DNA from: DATEPR01 sp036503065
Lineage (GTDB): Bacteria; Actinomycetota; Actinomycetes; Mycobacteriales; Pseudonocardiaceae
Assembly (NCBI GenBank): GCA_036503065.1
Contig: DASXXM010000225.1
Span: forward strand, 1-17,011
Length of the DNA: 17,011 nt
Reading direction: 5' to 3'
Both the position numbers and the translations under genes were made by a program. Positions 1 to 7,934 of this stretch are shown piece by piece; within the stretch, counting starts at the first letter, position 1, and each line of letters opens with the position of its first letter. The notes beneath the pieces are model-generated. The model ran no database searches. It worked only from the letters and a program-made list of their open reading frames with translations, and was not told the origin of the DNA.

Positions 1-176
1 CCGTCGCGCGTGACACGAACGTCGGACCGGCTTACCCGCACCAACACCTGACCGCCGCTGACCAGGTCAGAATGCGGATTGGACACCGATGTAACGGTCA
101 GACCAGACGGTCCGGCCGGCGCGGATACGAGCGAGGCGAGCAGCGCCGTCGCACCCAGCACGAGCTTTACTTGCAT
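1..176 (-). CDS. Secreted DUF6351-type protein, 5' part only
   Basis: The N-terminal 58 residues of a minus-strand gene are present; the rest lies beyond the left edge. The ATG at 176-174 follows a strong ribosome site (GAGGAGGGG, a few bases upstream). The protein starts with a Sec signal peptide: MQVK, then a hydrophobic run LVLGATALLASLV and a probable cut near SAPAG (about residue 21). The mature start reads TSVSNPHSDLVSGG followed by VLVRV. This 'SNP-x-DLVSGG-x-LVRV' opening is what I associate with DUF6351 proteins, large exported actinobacterial proteins of unproven, possibly hydrolase-like function. That family call rests on one short motif. It is transcribed divergently from the efflux transporter and has no visible link to the sugar locus. 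Confidence 0.65.
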   Translation of the reverse strand, partial: MQVKLVLGATALLASLVSAPAGPSGLTVTSVSNPHSDLVSGGQVLVRVSRSDVRVTRD

Positions 177-314
177 GTCCCCTCCTCGTGAGCGGATCAG
201 CTGCAGGGCGTGGCGGGCGGAGCCGTCCTGGCGTGATCGGTCATCGCCTCTCCCCGGAGTGAGCGTCGTTGCCGCCTGTGCCAGGGAGTGTCATGGCGTG
301 GGCCAGGTCGCACT

Positions 315-335
315 ACCCCCAATCGGAGAGGGGGT
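315..335. promoter_or_regulatory. Inverted repeat ACCCCC-N9-GGGGGT
   Basis: A perfect 6-bp inverted repeat (315-320 and 330-335) with a 9-base spacer sits about 140 bp upstream of the DUF6351-type start. Flanking CT and GG partly extend the arms. CCCC/GGGG dyads of this shape are used as response-regulator sites in some actinobacteria, so a binding site is possible. Nothing here identifies a regulator. A simple hairpin without function is the alternative. Confidence 0.3.
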
Positions 336-493
336 GGCCGTCGCGGTCGGCAACCGGCCGATCCGGTGATCGTGTCCGCGGTGATTTCACCGAAGGGCGG
401 GATCGACGGGCAATCGTTGTCGGGCTTCAGGTTCAGCGTGGCCTGTCGGCCTGACCCGATGCGGCGAGCCGGCGGCCGGCCGGGCAATCTCGG

Positions 494-520
494 TGGACAG
501 CGCCCCATCGTCGTTATACA
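494..520 (+). promoter_or_regulatory. Weak candidate promoter for the efflux gene
   Basis: TGGACA (494-499) and TATACA (515-520) resemble -35 and -10 boxes, but the 15-base spacer is short for a main-sigma promoter. It would give a leader of about 125 bases before the transporter start. A 6-bp inverted repeat (CGTCGT 509-514, ACGACG 531-536) flanks the -10 region. The TATACA is one of the few AT-rich spots in the gap, which is the main argument for it. Confidence 0.22.
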
Positions 521-551
521 TGTGGTAGGCACGACGGCCGGGTTATCGTCA

Positions 552-561
552 GTGTCGACAC
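552..561. promoter_or_regulatory. Palindrome GTGTCGACAC, candidate operator
   Basis: This is a perfect 10-bp palindrome between the candidate promoter and the start of the efflux transporter. Multidrug efflux genes are often repressed by TetR- or MarR-type dimers at such dyads, and this position would suit a repressor. No regulator gene lies next to the transporter in this window. The symmetry does not extend beyond 10 bp, so chance is a real alternative. Confidence 0.25.
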
Positions 562-651
562 GCCACGGCCATCCGTACGTGGTGGCCCGGGCGATGTCAT
601 CCGGAGCCGCTGGACGGTCCGCTTGGTACCCGATGCCGTGAGGTGCTTGCC

Positions 652-2091
652 ATGTCCGCTCCTGTGACCGTCACGGCCGCCGCCGATCGCGGGACGCGGT
701 CGAGGTCGGGCCTGCTGATCGGCGTGCTGGTCGTCTCGGCGTTCGTGATGATCCTCAACGAGACCATCCTCAGCGTGGCGCTGCGTACCCTGACCGGCGA
801 CCTCCACGTCGCCACCACGACGATTCAGTGGTTGACCAGTGGATTCCTACTGACCATGGCAGTGGTCATTCCGACCACCGGGTTTCTGCTGGAGCGTTTC
901 ACCCCACGGCAGGTCTTCCTGGCATCGCTGATCGCGTTCAGCGTCGGCACCCTGATCAACGGACTCGCCCCTGGCTTCGGTGTGCTGCTGGTCGGACGGG
1001 TCGTGCAGGCCTGTGGCACCGCGGTCATGCTGCCGTTGCTGATCACCTCGGTGATGCGGCTGGTGCCACCACCTCGCCGCGGCGCGACGATGGGCACGAT
1101 CACCATCGTCATCGCCGTTGCCCCGGCAATCGGGCCGACGATCGGCGGCGCGGTGCTGTCATCGCTGGGCTGGCGGTGGATGTTCTGGATCGTGCTGCCG
1201 CTGGCGGTGACCGCGTTGCTGGTCGGCGCGCTCTGGTTCCGACTGGCCGGTCGGACCCGCCCGGTGCCGCTGGACCTGTGGTCGGTGCTGCTGTCCGCCG
1301 TCGGGTTCGGCGGGGTGCTCTACGGCCTGGCCGCTCTGGGACAGCCGGCAGGCGGGGACCGGTCACTGCCGCCGTGGCTCCTGATCGGCGTGGGCGTCGG
1401 CGCGCTCGCCGTGTTCTGCTGGCGGCAGACCCGGCTGCAGCGCGAGGACCGTGCGCTGCTCGACCTGCGCCCGTTCACCCACCGCGACTTCACGATCGCG
1501 GTGGTGGTGAACGCGCTGCTGTTCGTGTGCCTGTTGGGTGTCGCGGCGATCATGCTGCCGCTGTATCTCCAGGCCGTGCTGCACACCAGCACCTTCGTCA
1601 GCGGGTTGGCCGTGCTGCCCGGCGGCCTGGTACTCGGACTGCTCGGCCGCCCGGTCGGGACGCTGTTCGACCGGTTCGGTGCTCGGCCGCTGGTGATCCC
1701 CGGCGCGCTGGCCATGGCGGTGTCGCTGTGGGTGTTCGCTCTGCTCGGCCCAGGCTCGCCGCTGGTCGTGGTGATCGTCGGGCACGTGCTGTTCATGGCC
1801 GGCTTCGGCTTCATGATCACGCCGTTGATGGCCGAGTCGCTCGGCGTGCTGCCCGACCGGCTCTATTCGCACGGCAGCGCGATTCTGTCCACGGTCCAGC
1901 AGCTCGCGGGCGCGTTCGGCACCGCCGTGTTCATCAGCGTCGCGACCCTCGCCAGCACCTACCCGGCCCGTGCTCCCGACGCGAACGGAATGCACATCGC
2001 GTTCGTCGTCGCCGGGTTCGTCGGGGTGCTCACGCTGCTCGCGTCATTGTTCGTCCGCTCGGTATCGGCTACTGGCGACACCGATTCCTGA
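652..2091 (+). CDS. DHA2-type (14-TM) MFS multidrug efflux transporter
   Basis: Proton-driven exporter of the major facilitator superfamily in the cytoplasmic membrane, 479 residues. The opening helix carries VMILNETILSVAL (residues 32-44), typical of the LmrB/EmrB-like MDR group. QWLTSGFLLTMAVVIPTTGF follows, then a motif-A-like GFLLERFTPRQ (about 77-87). The antiporter motif C is APAIGPTIGG (about 157-166). Length and hydrophobicity fit 14 helices. I chose the ATG at 652 because GAGGTG at 640-645 lies 6 bases upstream of it, whereas a GTG at 643 would overlap that site and lack its own. It converges on the importer operon with a 46-bp gap and no clear terminator. The drug or metabolite exported cannot be told from sequence, and a sugar role is unlikely. 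Confidence 0.9.
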   Translation: MSAPVTVTAAADRGTRSRSGLLIGVLVVSAFVMILNETILSVALRTLTGDLHVATTTIQWLTSGFLLTMAVVIPTTGFLLERFTPRQVFLASLIAFSVGTLINGLAPGFGVLLVGRVVQACGTAVMLPLLITSVMRLVPPPRRGATMGTITIVIAVAPAIGPTIGGAVLSSLGWRWMFWIVLPLAVTALLVGALWFRLAGRTRPVPLDLWSVLLSAVGFGGVLYGLAALGQPAGGDRSLPPWLLIGVGVGALAVFCWRQTRLQREDRALLDLRPFTHRDFTIAVVVNALLFVCLLGVAAIMLPLYLQAVLHTSTFVSGLAVLPGGLVLGLLGRPVGTLFDRFGARPLVIPGALAMAVSLWVFALLGPGSPLVVVIVGHVLFMAGFGFMITPLMAESLGVLPDRLYSHGSAILSTVQQLAGAFGTAVFISVATLASTYPARAPDANGMHIAFVVAGFVGVLTLLASLFVRSVSATGDTDS

Positions 2092-2137
2092 GCGCTGCAG
2101 GCTTCGTCTGCTGGCAGTATTCCGCGTGTCGATGTTG

Positions 2138-3151
2138 TCAGGTGATGCGTCGAGCCCGGGACAGATATGTCTGGAGCAGTACGACCACGGCCAGGAAGGC
2201 GCCGTTGACGGCGGCCGATGCCGACGAGCCGTACTGGGAGATGTAGTGGCCGATCAGGTTCTGGATCACGGCCAGCAGCAGCACACCCGCTGCCGTGCCG
2301 AGAACCGAGCCGGCGCCACCGGCCAGCAACGTGCCACCGATGACGGTGACCGCGATGGCAGTCAGTTCGTAGCCGATACCGATCTCGGTGACCCCGGACG
2401 TCAGGCGGGCGGCGTTGAGCGTACCGGCGACGCCGGCCAGCCCGGCCGACAGCACGTAGACCAGCGTCCTGGTGCGGCGGACCGGCACGCCGAGCAGCGT
2501 AGCGGCGTTCGCGTTGCCGCCAACGGCGAACACGTTGTGCCCGAACGGCGTCCGCTGCAACAGCAGCGCGCCCAGGGCGAACAGTACGATCACGGTCACC
2601 ACCGGTACCCAGGTACCGGCCCCGATGGCGGCGAACCACGAGCCGGCCGGCACCTGGTAGGTGTTCTGGCCCTCGTGGCTGATCGCCTGCAACAGCCCGC
2701 GCGCGCCGAGCAGGCCGGCCAGCGTGACGATGAACGGCGCCATCCCGGCCCTCGCCACCAATAGGCCCTGCACCAGGCCGAACGCGGTGCACACCGCGAT
2801 CGGCAGGATGATCGCCACGATCGGGCCACCGTGCCCGGCGCCGTACGCGGCCAGCACACCGCCCAGGGCGAACACGGAGCCGACCGACAGGTCGATGCCG
2901 CCGGAGATGATCACGAAGGTCATGCCGAGCGCGAGCAGCGCCGGATACGCGTTGCCCACCAGGACACTCGTGACGTTCCCGACCGTCGCGAACCCCGGCG
3001 ACGCGATCGACGCGGCGGCCACGACGAGGACGAGCACCGCGAAGGCACCCTGGCGCTGCACCACTTCCAGCAGCCGCTCGCCCCGCGTCGGCGCGCCCGA
3101 GGTGGTCGACGGCGGGGAACCGGCGACGGTGGCGGTGTCGGTGCCGGTCAT
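2138..3151 (-). CDS. yjfF: Sugar ABC importer permease, YjfF-like
   Basis: Second membrane subunit of the importer, 337 residues (E. coli YjfF is about 330). The permease signature GGIDLSVG is at residues 84-91, preceded by LGMTFVIIS. A second family hallmark, PFIVTLAGLLGARG, follows, and near the C-terminus are ELTAIAVTVIGGTLLAGG and GSVLGT. All three match my memory of E. coli YjfF closely. The hydrophilic N-terminal 30 residues are followed by about 8-10 membrane segments. The start ATG overlaps the stop of the upstream permease (ATGA, 3151-3148), so translation is probably coupled. It is the last gene of the minus-strand operon. No convincing hairpin terminator is visible in the 46 bp before the convergent efflux gene. 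Confidence 0.88.
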   Translation of the reverse strand: MTGTDTATVAGSPPSTTSGAPTRGERLLEVVQRQGAFAVLVLVVAAASIASPGFATVGNVTSVLVGNAYPALLALGMTFVIISGGIDLSVGSVFALGGVLAAYGAGHGGPIVAIILPIAVCTAFGLVQGLLVARAGMAPFIVTLAGLLGARGLLQAISHEGQNTYQVPAGSWFAAIGAGTWVPVVTVIVLFALGALLLQRTPFGHNVFAVGGNANAATLLGVPVRRTRTLVYVLSAGLAGVAGTLNAARLTSGVTEIGIGYELTAIAVTVIGGTLLAGGAGSVLGTAAGVLLLAVIQNLIGHYISQYGSSASAAVNGAFLAVVVLLQTYLSRARRIT

Positions 3152-4104
3152 CGGGCACCCCGGTCCCGTGCCGCGTAGACGGCGACGCAGATGATCACGG
3201 CCTCCAGGATCTGGGCGTAGGAGTTGGGCACGTCGTGCTGGATCAGGGTGGCCGACAGCAGTTGCATGAACAGCGCGCCCGCCACGGTGCCGACCACCCG
3301 GATCCGGCCGCCGCTCAGCGGTGTGCCGCCGACGACGACCGCCGTGATCGCGGCCAGTTCGATGTTCAGGCCCTGGTTGGCCGGGTCGGCCTCGGCGCCA
3401 TGGCCGACCAGCAGCACACCGGCGGCCGCCGCCAGCACACCGGAGATCAGGTAGACGGTGAGCAGCACCCGGCGGACCGGCAGACCGGCGAGGCGACTGG
3501 CGGTCCGGTTGTCGCCGACCGCCAGCATGTGCTGGCCGAACGTGGTGCGGCGGACCAGGAACACGACGGCCAGCACGACCACCAGCGCCAGCCACGCCAT
3601 GATCGGCACGCCGAGGACGCTGTTCAGCCCGAGCGCGCCCAGCGTCGGATCGAGGACCGGTTTGGCCTGGTTGCCGTTGAAGATCACGGCGATGCCGCGC
3701 AGCCCGATCATCATCGCCAGGGTGGCGACGATCGGCTGCACGCGCGAGATCGCGACCATCAGCCCGTTGACCAGACCGGCCAGCAGCCCGCCGGCCAGGC
3801 AGACCGCGATCGCCAGTCCGGCGTTGTAACCGAGGTACAACGGAAGCAACGCCGCCGCGAGCGCGATCACCGCGCCAACGGACAGGTCGATACCCTCGGT
3901 GGCGATGACGGTGGCCATACCCAACGAGACCAACAGCGTCGGCACCAGTTGGAACGTCTGGACCCGCAGGTCCGACGACGCCAGAAAACCCGGATTGAGC
4001 GCGGTGTCCACGGCCAGCAGGACTACCAGACCGGCGTACACGCCGTAGTCCCGCAGCCACCCGACCCATCGGACCCGTTGCTGCCCAACGGAAAGCTCAG
4101 TCAT
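3148..4104 (-). CDS. ytfT: Sugar ABC importer permease, YtfT-like
   Basis: First membrane subunit of the importer, 318 residues. It carries the carbohydrate-permease loop GIDLSVG (71-77) after LGMATVIATE. The stretch at 239-267, including ADPANQGL, AVVVGG and LSGGR, lines up with the corresponding ADxxNxGL / AVVxGG / GGR block of E. coli YtfT. This separates it from its partner, which has the YjfF-type ending. The two permeases would form a heterodimer with the double ATPase. Its ATG overlaps the ATPase stop by 8 bp, and its own stop overlaps the next start by 4 bp, the mark of a coupled operon. Substrate cannot be read from the permease; galactofuranose is the family precedent. Confidence 0.88.
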   Translation of the reverse strand: MTELSVGQQRVRWVGWLRDYGVYAGLVVLLAVDTALNPGFLASSDLRVQTFQLVPTLLVSLGMATVIATEGIDLSVGAVIALAAALLPLYLGYNAGLAIAVCLAGGLLAGLVNGLMVAISRVQPIVATLAMMIGLRGIAVIFNGNQAKPVLDPTLGALGLNSVLGVPIMAWLALVVVLAVVFLVRRTTFGQHMLAVGDNRTASRLAGLPVRRVLLTVYLISGVLAAAAGVLLVGHGAEADPANQGLNIELAAITAVVVGGTPLSGGRIRVVGTVAGALFMQLLSATLIQHDVPNSYAQILEAVIICVAVYAARDRGAR

Positions 4105-5626
4105 CGTCGGCCTCCGCTGCCAGGGCGCGCATCAGGTGCTGTTCGGTCACCTCGTCGCCGGACAGTTCGGCCACCGCCCTGCCCTCGCGCAGTACCACGA
4201 CCCGGTCGGAGCCCTCGATCAACTCCTCCAGTTCGGACGAGATCAGCAGGACACCCAGACCGTCACCGGCCAGTTCGTCGATCAGTCGCTGTACCTGCGC
4301 CTTGGCACCGACGTCGATCCCCCGCGTCGGCTCGTCCAGCAGCAAGACTTTGGGCCGCAGGCACAACCAGCGTGCCAGCAGGACCTTCTGCTGGTTCCCG
4401 CCGGACAGCTCGGACACCTTCTGGTCCGGGCTCGCGGCCTTGATCCGCAAGCGGTCCATGAAGTAGGCCACGATCTCGTCCTGCCTGCGCCGGGACAGCA
4501 GGCCGACCCTGGACAGCCTGGGCAACGCGGCCAGCACGATGTTCTGCCGCACCGAGAGGCTCGGGATGATGCCCTCCGCCTTCCGGTCCTCCGGCAGCAG
4601 CACGACCCCGGCGCGGACCGCGGCGCCCACCGTGTCCCGGCGCAGCCTGCGGCCCGACACCTCGACCGTGCCGCCGTCGCGCCGCAGGCCACCGGCGATC
4701 GCCTTGGCGGTCTCGCTGCGACCGGACCCGAGCAGCCCGCCGAGCCCGACCACCTCGCCCGGCCGGATGGCCAGCGACACGTCGTGTACCCGGTGGCGTA
4801 CCTCGATGTCCTGGGCACGCAGCACCGGCAGGTCCGCCGCGTCGCCGTGCGCCGCGGCGAACGCGGTGACGCCCTCGCTGCGCACGGCCGCGGCGTCCCG
4901 GCCCAGCATCAGCGACACCAGGCCCAGTCGGTCTACATCGGACAGTGAGCCGGTGTGGACGACGACGCCGTCGCGCAGCACGGTGACGCCGTCGCAGATC
5001 GAGTACAACTCGTCGAGGCGGTGGCTGACATAGAGCACCGCGATGCCCTTGGCCGCGAGTCGCGCGATCACCTCGAACAACGTGGTGACCTCGCGGCGCT
5101 CCAGCGATGACGTCGGCTCGTCCATCACGACGACCCGCGCGTCGACCCCAACGGCCCGCGCGATCGCGACCATCTGCTGTGCGCCGAGCCCGAGCGTGCG
5201 CAGCGGCCGGGCGACCGCCGCGGTGTCCATGTCCAGCCCGTACTCGCGCAGGACCGCGACCGCCCGCCGGTTCATCGTCCGCACGTCCACCAGGCCGAAC
5301 CGGCGCGGCTCGCGGCCCAGGAACAGGTTGCGGGCCACGCTCATCAGCGGGATCAGGTTGATCTCCTGGTAGATCGTGGAGATCCCGGCCCGCTGGGCCT
5401 CGATCGGGCCGCCGAACACGACCGGCACACCGCCCAGCGCGACCGTGCCCGCGTCCGGCCGGTACACGCCGGTCATCACCTTGATCAGCGTGGACTTGCC
5501 GGCGCCGTTCTCGCCGACCAGCGCGTGCACCCGGCCTGCGGCCAGCGACAGCGACACCCCGCGCAGCGCGTGCACGCCGGGAAACCGCTTGTCCACAGCG
5601 GACACTTCGAGGACCGGAACGGACAT
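4097..5626 (-). CDS. ytfR: Double-domain sugar ABC ATPase, YtfR-like
   Basis: ATP-hydrolysing subunit of the importer, 509 residues, with two nucleotide-binding domains in one chain as in RbsA, MglA and YtfR. The N-domain has Walker A GENGAGKST (38-46) and Walker B VVVMDEPTSSL. Its ABC signature is degenerate (LGLGAQQMVAIARA instead of LSGGQ). The C-domain has the degenerate Walker A typical of this class (GLLGSGRSE), a full signature LSGGNQQKV (407-415) and Walker B VLLLDEPTRGID. One intact and one altered ATP site is normal in this family. The start codon overlaps the binding-protein stop by one base (TGATG). Position second in the operon matches E. coli ytfQ-ytfR-ytfT-yjfF. Confidence 0.93.
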   Translation of the reverse strand: MSVPVLEVSAVDKRFPGVHALRGVSLSLAAGRVHALVGENGAGKSTLIKVMTGVYRPDAGTVALGGVPVVFGGPIEAQRAGISTIYQEINLIPLMSVARNLFLGREPRRFGLVDVRTMNRRAVAVLREYGLDMDTAAVARPLRTLGLGAQQMVAIARAVGVDARVVVMDEPTSSLERREVTTLFEVIARLAAKGIAVLYVSHRLDELYSICDGVTVLRDGVVVHTGSLSDVDRLGLVSLMLGRDAAAVRSEGVTAFAAAHGDAADLPVLRAQDIEVRHRVHDVSLAIRPGEVVGLGGLLGSGRSETAKAIAGGLRRDGGTVEVSGRRLRRDTVGAAVRAGVVLLPEDRKAEGIIPSLSVRQNIVLAALPRLSRVGLLSRRRQDEIVAYFMDRLRIKAASPDQKVSELSGGNQQKVLLARWLCLRPKVLLLDEPTRGIDVGAKAQVQRLIDELAGDGLGVLLISSELEELIEGSDRVVVLREGRAVAELSGDEVTEQHLMRALAAEADDD

Positions 5627-6708
5627 CAGTAGACCGCGCCGCTGGTCAGCGACTGCTGGGCGTTGTCCTTGGTGTAGTGGTGGTCGGAGATGATGACCTT
5701 GGTCGATGTGCCCTTGGTGCCGTAGAAGTCCTGCAGCGCGCCGAAGGCGAGCGGACCGAAGCGCGGGTTCGTCTCCACGTCGGCGACCAACGAGCCGGCG
5801 GCGACGTCCTGCACCGCCTGCTGCGTGCCGTCGATGGAGACGACCTTGATGTCCTGGCCGGGGGTCTTGCCGGCGGCGCGGATGGCCTGGATGGCGCCGA
5901 AGGCCATCTCGTCGTTCTCCGCGTAGACGGCGTTGATGCCCGGGTTGCTCTGCAACAACTGCTCCATCACGTTCTGGCCGGTCGTCTGGTCGAAATTGGC
6001 GGTCTGCCGCGCGAGGACGGTCATCCCCGGTGTCCTGGCCTGTACCTCGGCCAGGAAGCCGTTGGTGCGGTCGGTGGTCACGTTGTTGCCCGAGCTGCCC
6101 ATCAGCACGGCGACCTTGCCGTTGCCACCGGTCGCGCCGGCCAGGTCGTCCGCGGCGATCTGGCCCTGGTGGTAGAAGTCCGATCCCAGGAACCCGATGA
6201 AGTCCTGGCAGGCCGTGCCGGTCGCGGTGCGATCGATGGTCAGGACCGGGATGTGCTTCTGCTTCGCCTGCGTGAGTGCCGGTCCGAGACCGGCGGAGTT
6301 CTCCGGCGCGACGATGAGCACCTGCGCGCCCTGCGCGATCATGTCCTCGATCTGCGAATTCTGCGCGTTCACGTCGGCGTTGGCATTGCGCTGGATCAGG
6401 TGGATACCGCGCCGCGCCGCCTCGGCCGTGATCGACTGGGTCTCGGTGGCGCGGAACGGGTTGCTGGTCGACTCCGACTGCGAGAACCCGACGGTGGCCG
6501 TCTTCAGGTCGACGCCGGGCGCGCCGTACCGCTGGTAGGTACAGCTGGGCCCGCTGCCGCCGGCCGCGACGACCTGCTGCGCGCCGGCACCATTGTTCGA
6601 CGCGGCCGATGGCGACTGGCTTTTCGTACAGCCGGCCGCCAGTACGGCCATGACGACAATGCAGACCAGCACTACGGACCGGTTCGGAAACCGAGTGATC
6701 GCACTCAT
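5626..6708 (-). CDS. ytfQ: Sugar-binding lipoprotein of ABC importer, YtfQ-like
   Basis: Extracytoplasmic ligand-binding subunit, 360 residues, anchored by lipid outside the membrane. The signal peptide ends in lipobox LAAGC with the modified Cys at 27. The mature protein is a periplasmic-binding-protein type 1 fold. Segments GFSQSES, then a RATET block, IDRTATGTACQDF, YAENDEMAFGAIQAI and VVSIDGTQQAV track E. coli YtfQ in order (there GFSQVGSES, LLDRS, HNDDMVIGAIQAI, GSIDG). The ATG at 6708 is chosen because AAAGG lies 9 bases upstream and it gives a proper signal peptide. An in-frame ATG at 6765 would add 19 polar residues. E. coli YtfQ binds galactofuranose; relatives bind other sugars, so specificity is inferred, helped by galK nearby. 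Confidence 0.88.
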   Translation of the reverse strand: MSAITRFPNRSVVLVCIVVMAVLAAGCTKSQSPSAASNNGAGAQQVVAAGGSGPSCTYQRYGAPGVDLKTATVGFSQSESTSNPFRATETQSITAEAARRGIHLIQRNANADVNAQNSQIEDMIAQGAQVLIVAPENSAGLGPALTQAKQKHIPVLTIDRTATGTACQDFIGFLGSDFYHQGQIAADDLAGATGGNGKVAVLMGSSGNNVTTDRTNGFLAEVQARTPGMTVLARQTANFDQTTGQNVMEQLLQSNPGINAVYAENDEMAFGAIQAIRAAGKTPGQDIKVVSIDGTQQAVQDVAAGSLVADVETNPRFGPLAFGALQDFYGTKGTSTKVIISDHHYTKDNAQQSLTSGAVY

Positions 6709-6741
6709 CGCAAGGAACCTTTCTTGCCAGAGGTAACCAGG

Positions 6742-6770
6742 AGTTAACTGCCGACCGCGCACCATGTCAA
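6742..6770 (-). promoter_or_regulatory. Candidate promoter of the importer operon
   Basis: On the minus strand, a perfect -35 hexamer TTGACA (6770-6765) is followed after 17 bases by TTAACT (6747-6742), a weak -10. A start point near 6735 would leave a short leader of about 27 bases to the ytfQ start. Two small dyads overlap the boxes: TGTC-N5-GACA at 6765-6777 and AGTTAACT at 6742-6749. Neither resembles the palindrome found upstream of galK, so control by the neighbouring LacI protein is not evident here. Confidence 0.5.
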
Positions 6771-6837
6771 TAGGACAACCGCGGACGATCTGTTCTTCTC
6801 GGGTCGTGTAGCCAATTCAAACAATGCTGCCATAGCC

Positions 6838-6855
6838 CGACCGGCGGACCGGTCG
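6838..6855 (-). terminator. Hairpin after lacI, possible weak terminator
   Basis: A perfect 7-bp stem (CGACCGG / CCGGTCG) closes a 4-base loop, starting 25 bases after the lacI stop in the direction of transcription. No T-tract follows, which is common for hairpins in high-GC actinobacteria. It may end or attenuate lacI transcripts before the separate ytfQ promoter. Read-through into the importer remains possible. Confidence 0.35.
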
Positions 6856-6880
6856 AGCGGTTACTCGGGACCGCTTTCGG

Positions 6881-7903
6881 TCAGCCCCGGATTACCGGTG
6901 CGCTGCCGATCGTGCTCTCTCGAATCTCCAATGCGAACGGGGTCTGAATATCCTGCGGCGGGAACTGCTCGTCGCCGGCGACGCGGCGGCGGATCAGGTC
7001 GACGGCGGTGTCCGCGATGGCCGCCTTGTCCGGTGCGATGGTGGTCAGGGACGGCAGGCTGTACGCACTCTCCTCGTTGTTGTCGAAGCCGACGATCGCG
7101 ATGTCCGCCGGTACTCGCAGGCCGTGCTCGGCCGCCGTCCGCAGCGCACCCGCGGCGAGCAGGTCGTTGAAGCAGAAGACGGCGTCCGGCGGCCGTCGCA
7201 GCCGCAGCAGACTGGCCATCGCGGTGGCGCCGTCCCTGCGGTGGTAATTCAGCGCCGGCACCACCAGTTCGGCCGGCTGCGACAGCCCGGCGTCGGTGAG
7301 CGCGGCACGATAACCGGCGAGTCGCTGGGTGGCGGTACCGCGGCGCGGATGCTGGCCGATCGCGGCGATCCGGTGCCGGCCGATGTCGACGAGATGACCG
7401 ACCGCGATCCGCGCGGCGAGGACGTTGTCGATGGCGACGTGGTCGATCGGCACGTTGACCGCGTGCTCACCCAGCAGCACCAGCGGAATGCCGGAATCGT
7501 GCCGGGTCAGGTCGTCGGCAGCCAGCGCCTCCGGGCTGACGATCGCCCCGTCGACCAGGTGCGGCCCGAGCGAGGCGAGGGTGTCCCGCTCCCGGTCCCG
7601 GGTACCCCTGGTCTCCTCGATCAGGACGCTCCAGTCGTGGCGCTGTGCCGCGCTGATCACCAGCCCGGCGAGCTCACCGAAGTAGGGAATGCCCAGTTCC
7701 GGCAGCACGAGCGCGATGAACCCGGTCCGGCCGCGGCGCAGGTTGCGCGCACCGATGTTGGGCCGATAACCGGTGGCGGCCAAGGCTTCCTCCACCCGGC
7801 GCCGGTTCTCCGCCTTCACGAAGGCATAGCCGTTGACGACGTTGGACACCGTCTTCACCGACACCCCGGCCAGCGTGGCGACGTCCTTGAGCGTAACGGC
7901 CAT
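6881..7903 (-). CDS. LacI-family sugar-responsive repressor
   Basis: DNA-binding regulator of 340 residues, the usual LacI length. The helix-turn-helix is TLKDVATLAGVSVKTVSNVV (4-23), followed by NRRRVEEALAATGYRPN and the hinge region ARNLRRGRTG. The effector domain (about 60-340) has the type-1 sugar-binding fold with typical segments PDAVFCFNDLLAAGAL and IVGFDNNEES. The ATG at 7903 has AGAGAGG 8 bases upstream and begins just before the HTH, as is usual; a much longer frame reaching back to 8143 would cross the promoter region. It lies between the importer operon (same strand, 172 bp downstream) and the divergent galK operon. It most likely represses the latter and itself. The inducer is probably a galactose-type sugar, which is inference. 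Confidence 0.93.
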   Translation of the reverse strand: MAVTLKDVATLAGVSVKTVSNVVNGYAFVKAENRRRVEEALAATGYRPNIGARNLRRGRTGFIALVLPELGIPYFGELAGLVISAAQRHDWSVLIEETRGTRDRERDTLASLGPHLVDGAIVSPEALAADDLTRHDSGIPLVLLGEHAVNVPIDHVAIDNVLAARIAVGHLVDIGRHRIAAIGQHPRRGTATQRLAGYRAALTDAGLSQPAELVVPALNYHRRDGATAMASLLRLRRPPDAVFCFNDLLAAGALRTAAEHGLRVPADIAIVGFDNNEESAYSLPSLTTIAPDKAAIADTAVDLIRRRVAGDEQFPPQDIQTPFALEIRESTIGSAPVIRG

Positions 7904-7934
7904 ACACGGCGCCTCTCTTGAGTCCGCGATCCCC

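Larger units (their letters stand above)
177..651. other. Divergent intergenic region, possible decayed coding tract
   Basis: This 475-bp gap separates two divergent genes and holds no gene I can support. It does have coding-like composition over about 290-650. On the minus strand, sensible peptide stretches occur in alternating frames, for example ATTYGWPWRVDTDDNPAVV (about 585-529), then AYHMYNDDGALSTEIARP (about 528-475), then ATLNLKPDNDCPSIPPFGE (about 441-385). That pattern could be an old gene broken by frameshifts. The plus strand shares the same GC-rich third positions and also has an open frame (288-641), so strand and coding status are uncertain. I recognise no family. Short inverted repeats inside it are listed separately. 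Confidence 0.3.

Noticed and set aside
288..641. Small plus-strand gene ending 10 bp before the efflux transporter, as a possible regulator
   Set aside because: No helix-turn-helix or other motif, no good ribosome site, Arg/Gly-rich start; treated as part of a possibly decayed tract.
2092..2137. Bidirectional terminator between the convergent efflux and yjfF genes
   Set aside because: Only a 4-bp stem (GCAG/CTGC) is visible and no T-run on either strand.
828..2246. Off-frame open reading frame overlapping the efflux transporter
   Set aside because: Extremely Arg/Gly/Ala-rich and soluble-looking, while the other frame gives a textbook MFS protein.
3235..4443. Plus-strand open frame opposite the permease and ATPase genes
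   Set aside because: Gln/Asp/Arg-rich antisense translation with no family signal; the minus-strand operon is unambiguous.
5626..6765. Longer start for the binding protein at 6765
   Set aside because: It would place 19 polar residues before the signal peptide and overlap the proposed promoter; the ATG at 6708 has a proper ribosome site and lipoprotein signal.
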